Assembly: GCA_002746425.1 (NCBI GenBank)
Contig: NVXB01000074.1
Location: forward strand, 2,671-11,607
Length of the DNA stretch: 8,937 bases
Direction of reading: 5' to 3'
Origin: Hyphomicrobiales bacterium
Lineage (GTDB): Bacteria > Pseudomonadota > Alphaproteobacteria > Rhizobiales > GCA-2746425
Shown one piece after another: positions 6,611-8,937 of the stretch. The notes beneath the pieces were generated by a model. It had not been told where the DNA came from and ran no database searches. It saw nothing but the letters and a program-made list of their open reading frames with translations. The position numbers were made by a program, and so were the translations under genes. How positions within the stretch are numbered: the stretch's first letter is position 1; each line of letters starts with the position of its first letter.

Positions 6611-7721
6611 GACCCCACACACCTTTAGCGCTAATCGATTATTGGCCCAGCTATCCAAGGCCGGTTTTGACGCGACAGAAGATACCGCTAGTTTTATTCT
6701 GGGCCAGCAAGGGGAAAAACCACTACCCGTTTATGTGCGCATTCTGGTTGGTATTGGCTCTTTCATTGCGGCGGTCTGCTTCGTTGCCTTTTTGGCCATC
6801 AGCCAGCTTGTCATATTTGATAGCGGGTCCAGTTTGATTTTTTGGAGTCTGATTTTTCTCGGCCTTGCTATCTGGCTAATGCGAGAGGCCAACACCAGCA
6901 AATCGGTCAAGCATAGCTTTTTGACGCAGACCTCCTTCGCGCTGATGGTCACCGGCAAGGCGGTGTTTGTGTTTGGTGTTGTCCTGTTGACGGATACCGT
7001 CTGGGGCGTACCTCTGGCGCTGTTTTTGGTAACTTGCGCCACTTATTTCTTCTATCGCACGCCACTGGATCGCCTGCTCTCAGTGTTTGCATTTCTTTAC
7101 AGCATCCTGATCAGCATCCTTTGGGATAAGGAATTAAGCGGCGCGACCGAGTTTTATTTAAACGGATATATTCTGATCCAATACGTCACCGCCGCCGTGT
7201 TGCTAACCTATACCAAGCTGAAGCGCGCTTTTGCGCCCATTGCCAATGCGCTCATCCTTTCGCTGTGCGCCAGCGTGTTGTTGCTGGTGTCGCATAAAGG
7301 CTTTGTGCTTGAGGTTTATACCGGGCTGTTTCACCCGATTTTCATCAACATCATTTTTACCATGGGCTTGATTGGACTGATTGGCTGGGCCAATGGCGGC
7401 CTTGCCAGATTGCGTTCCGAACCCATGTTGATGGCCATTGCCGGTGCGCTTTTACTGGGCTCTATTTCCGCCCCCGGCATTATCTTGGCCATCACCTTGT
7501 TGGTGCTTGGTTATGCCAAACATGAGCGGTTTCCCACAATGTTGGGCAGCATGTTGATACCGATTTTTCTGTGGATGTATTATTACAGCATTGATGTGAG
7601 CCTGATGCAAAAATCCGCCATTCTTGTGGGCAGTGGTGCTGTGTTGCTGGCGGGCCGGGCTTATCTCAAATTCCGGGGCTGGGACAAGATGCAAGCCCAG
7701 GATGAGGAGCGCGCGGCATGA
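6603..7721 (+). CDS. DUF4401 domain-containing membrane protein
   Basis: 372-residue polytopic inner-membrane protein of unknown function. The hydrophilic N-terminus of about 45 residues begins with an amphipathic stretch (RLLAQLSKAGF, 12-22). The DUF4401-like entry PVYVRILVGIGSFIAA (42-57) follows, then about ten hydrophobic segments, and the C-terminus is charged (KMQAQDEERAA). It starts within the end of the DUF2157 gene (8-nt overlap) and ends in an ATGA overlap with the GDYXXLXY gene, so all three should be made from one message in matched amounts. The family call rests on the start motif, size, topology and gene order together. That the three proteins form a membrane complex is inference from coupling and from the recurring gene order. 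Confidence 0.83.
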   Translation: MTETPHTFSANRLLAQLSKAGFDATEDTASFILGQQGEKPLPVYVRILVGIGSFIAAVCFVAFLAISQLVIFDSGSSLIFWSLIFLGLAIWLMREANTSKSVKHSFLTQTSFALMVTGKAVFVFGVVLLTDTVWGVPLALFLVTCATYFFYRTPLDRLLSVFAFLYSILISILWDKELSGATEFYLNGYILIQYVTAAVLLTYTKLKRAFAPIANALILSLCASVLLLVSHKGFVLEVYTGLFHPIFINIIFTMGLIGLIGWANGGLARLRSEPMLMAIAGALLLGSISAPGIILAITLLVLGYAKHERFPTMLGSMLIPIFLWMYYYSIDVSLMQKSAILVGSGAVLLAGRAYLKFRGWDKMQAQDEERAA

Positions 7722-8206
7722 ACACGAAAATCATGCTTGTGCTGGGCGTTTTGGTGCTGGGGCTTCTCAATTTTAGTATTTTCCAGAATGAGCGCATTTT
7801 GGACAGCGGCGAGATTGTGCTGCTGGAATTGGCCCCCGTGGACCCGCGCTCGCTAATGCAAGGCGATTTTATGCACCTGCGTTATGCGGTGGAGCGTGAG
7901 GCCAGCAAAATCAGCACGGAGACAACGCCTGCATCAGGCTTTTTGATTGTGCGCCCGGATGAGATGAATGTGGGGCGACTTGTTGGCTTTTCGGATGCCG
8001 CGAAACCGCGCGATGAAGACAGGCTCGTTCGCTATCATTTGAGCTATAATCGTGTGCGCGTTGCGCCTGATGCTTTTTTCTTTCAGGAGGGCCAGGCTGA
8101 GCAATATGAAACCGCAAAATATGGCGTGTTCAAATTTGCTGCATCTGGCAAACATCTGCTTGTCGGACTTGCCGATGAAACCGGAAAGACGATTTTGGCC
8201 GAGTAA
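7718..8206 (+). CDS. GDYXXLXY domain-containing protein, membrane-anchored
   Basis: 162-residue protein with a single N-terminal hydrophobic segment (about residues 4-22, rich in Leu and Val), which acts as a signal anchor and puts the rest in the periplasm. The family's name motif GDYxxLxY appears as GDFMHLRY (49-56), with Phe in place of the first Tyr; it is preceded by VDPRSLMQ, also typical of the family. The start ATG overlaps the DUF4401 stop (ATGA), so it is the third gene of the coupled trio. The biochemical role is unknown. The position suggests it is the extracytoplasmic partner of the two polytopic proteins (inference). The length is near normal for the family and nothing looks broken. 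Confidence 0.88.
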   Translation: MNTKIMLVLGVLVLGLLNFSIFQNERILDSGEIVLLELAPVDPRSLMQGDFMHLRYAVEREASKISTETTPASGFLIVRPDEMNVGRLVGFSDAAKPRDEDRLVRYHLSYNRVRVAPDAFFFQEGQAEQYETAKYGVFKFAASGKHLLVGLADETGKTILAE

Positions 8207-8434
8207 TAATGTTCCTACTATTTGGGGCACACTTTGGGGGCCATTTGGAGCCTATTTAGGGCCCATTTGGAGTACTGGCATAATTCTTCGATATTGGCTC
8301 TGTTTGCGACGACAATCTCGGTTTATTTGCCCCATACCGGTGAACGACGTGTCACGGACATCAATAAACGTGTAGGGGAGATGAAGGGTTCACAACGCGG
8401 CTCTTACTTGTCAATTTTTACAGGAGTAACCAGC
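8207..8434. other. Intergenic region between the membrane trio and the SDR gene
   Basis: This 228-nt gap has no credible gene; an open frame across it (8052-8375, +) is out of frame with the GDYXXLXY gene and has no family features. It contains the 11-bp-periodic repeat near its left end and a short CGTG-T-CACG palindrome at 8348-8356. I see no convincing terminator or sigma-70 promoter, but a promoter for the SDR gene is expected here. Confidence 0.5.
8221..8276. repeat. Five TTTGG-type units with 11-bp periodicity
   Basis: Units beginning TTTGG or TTTAG start at 8221, 8233, 8244, 8255 and 8266, so the steps are 12, 11, 11 and 11 bp. A consensus is TTTGGRGCCYA, with each unit degenerate. 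A longer near-identical pair lies inside, GGGCCATTTGGAG at 8238-8250 and GGGCCCATTTGGAG at 8259-8272. The period is not a multiple of three, so coding does not explain it. It begins 15 nt after the GDYXXLXY stop and 214 nt before the SDR start. Confidence 0.7.
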
Positions 8435-8937
8435 ATGACCAAGCTGGCGTTAATTACGGGCGGCACCCGCGGCATTGGCCGAGGCGTGGCGGAGGTTTTG
8501 CTGGAAAAAGGGTGGCAAGTAATTGCCACTGGCGCAACACAAGACGAGGTGGATGCCGCCAAGGCGCTGCCTGGTCTTACCAACCAAACCCTTGATGTTA
8601 CTGATCAATCCTCTGTTGATGATGTAATCAAGCCGCTTAAAAAACTTGATGCGTTGGTCAATTGTGCTGGCATTTTGCGGCGCGGCGCGGAGTATGATCT
8701 GGATGTCTTTGAACAAGTTATCGCCGTCAACCTCACCGGCACCATGCGCCTGTGCACAGCCTGCCATCCGCTGCTGAAAAAATCCGGCGGTGCCATCGTA
8801 AACACCGCCTCCATGCTCACCTTTTTTGGCGGCCCATTAGTGCCCGCATATTCGGCCAGCAAAGGCGGAATAGGTCAATTAACCAAGGCCTTAGCAGCAC
8901 ATTGGGCGGCTGACGGTATCCGCGTAAACGCCGTTGC
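8435..8937 (+). CDS. Short-chain dehydrogenase/reductase (SDR), 3' end missing
   Basis: The first 167 codons of a classical SDR, cut off by the window edge; the full protein is probably about 240-260 residues. The NAD(P)-binding motif TGGTRGIG is at 8-15. The structural NNAG motif reads NCAG (76-79), a tolerated variant. The catalytic tetrad is Asn99 (VNLTG), Ser126 (NTASM), Tyr139 and Lys143 (YSASK). The start ATG at 8435 has AGGAG 8 nt upstream. The enzyme should interconvert a hydroxyl and a ketone using NAD(P)H in the cytoplasm. It could be a fatty-acid FabG-type reductase, but with the HisD-like and HIBADH-like genes in the same window a sugar- or polyol-type catabolic dehydrogenase is plausible. 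The missing C-terminus carries the substrate loop, so no substrate can be proposed. Confidence 0.92.
   Translation, partial: MTKLALITGGTRGIGRGVAEVLLEKGWQVIATGATQDEVDAAKALPGLTNQTLDVTDQSSVDDVIKPLKKLDALVNCAGILRRGAEYDLDVFEQVIAVNLTGTMRLCTACHPLLKKSGGAIVNTASMLTFFGGPLVPAYSASKGGIGQLTKALAAHWAADGIRVNAV

Noticed and set aside
8052..8375. 107-residue frame running from within the GDYXXLXY gene into the repeat region
   Set aside because: Its first half is out of frame with a real gene, the second half simply reads the 11-bp repeats, and no ribosome site supports it.
8450..8767. 105-residue - strand frame opposite the SDR
   Set aside because: The + strand SDR has the complete motif set (TGxxxGIG, NxAG, Asn-Ser-Tyr-Lys), so the antisense frame is a shadow.

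Overview
The window looks like a chromosomal stretch of a free-living Gram-negative bacterium. A proteobacterium, perhaps an alphaproteobacterium of middling GC, is my best guess, but this is inference from gene families and style because no rRNA or other marker gene is present. It holds nine complete genes and one truncated gene, packed tightly with many start/stop overlaps. There is no sign of insertion sequences, tRNAs or CRISPR.

Layout. (1) 129-1004 (+): a beta-hydroxyacid dehydrogenase of the 3-hydroxyisobutyrate dehydrogenase superfamily. (2) 1033-4225 (-): a three-gene operon read right to left. It encodes a histidinol-dehydrogenase-family enzyme, a stand-alone MetE C-terminal-like zinc methyltransferase and a small alpha/beta hydrolase; spacings are 8 nt and a TAATG overlap. 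It converges on gene 1 across a hairpin that contains the hydrolase stop codon. (3) 4316-5417 (-): lrgA-lrgB, overlapping by 8 nt, read towards the operon in (2). (4) 5418-5596: a divergent control region carrying a perfect ATTGGT-N3-ACCAAT operator of the PdhR/LldR type. (5) 5597-8206 (+): a translationally coupled trio, DUF2157, DUF4401 and GDYXXLXY proteins, all membrane-associated. (6) 8207-8434: a gap with a tandem array of TTTGG-type units at 11-bp spacing. (7) 8435-end (+): the first 167 codons of a short-chain dehydrogenase.

How it may fit together. Three different NAD(P)-dependent dehydrogenase types (HIBADH-like, HisD-like, SDR), a one-carbon-type methyltransferase and a hydrolase sit close together with no histidine- or methionine-biosynthesis genes. 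This resembles a catabolic locus for an unidentified hydroxylated, perhaps methylated or sulfonated, small molecule. LrgAB-family proteins are known in some organisms to move pyruvate or glycolate/glycerate. The PdhR-like operator between lrgA and the membrane trio is therefore a hint that this part responds to a small 2-oxo- or 2-hydroxy-acid. The substrate, and any functional link between the dehydrogenases and the membrane trio, are not shown by the sequence.
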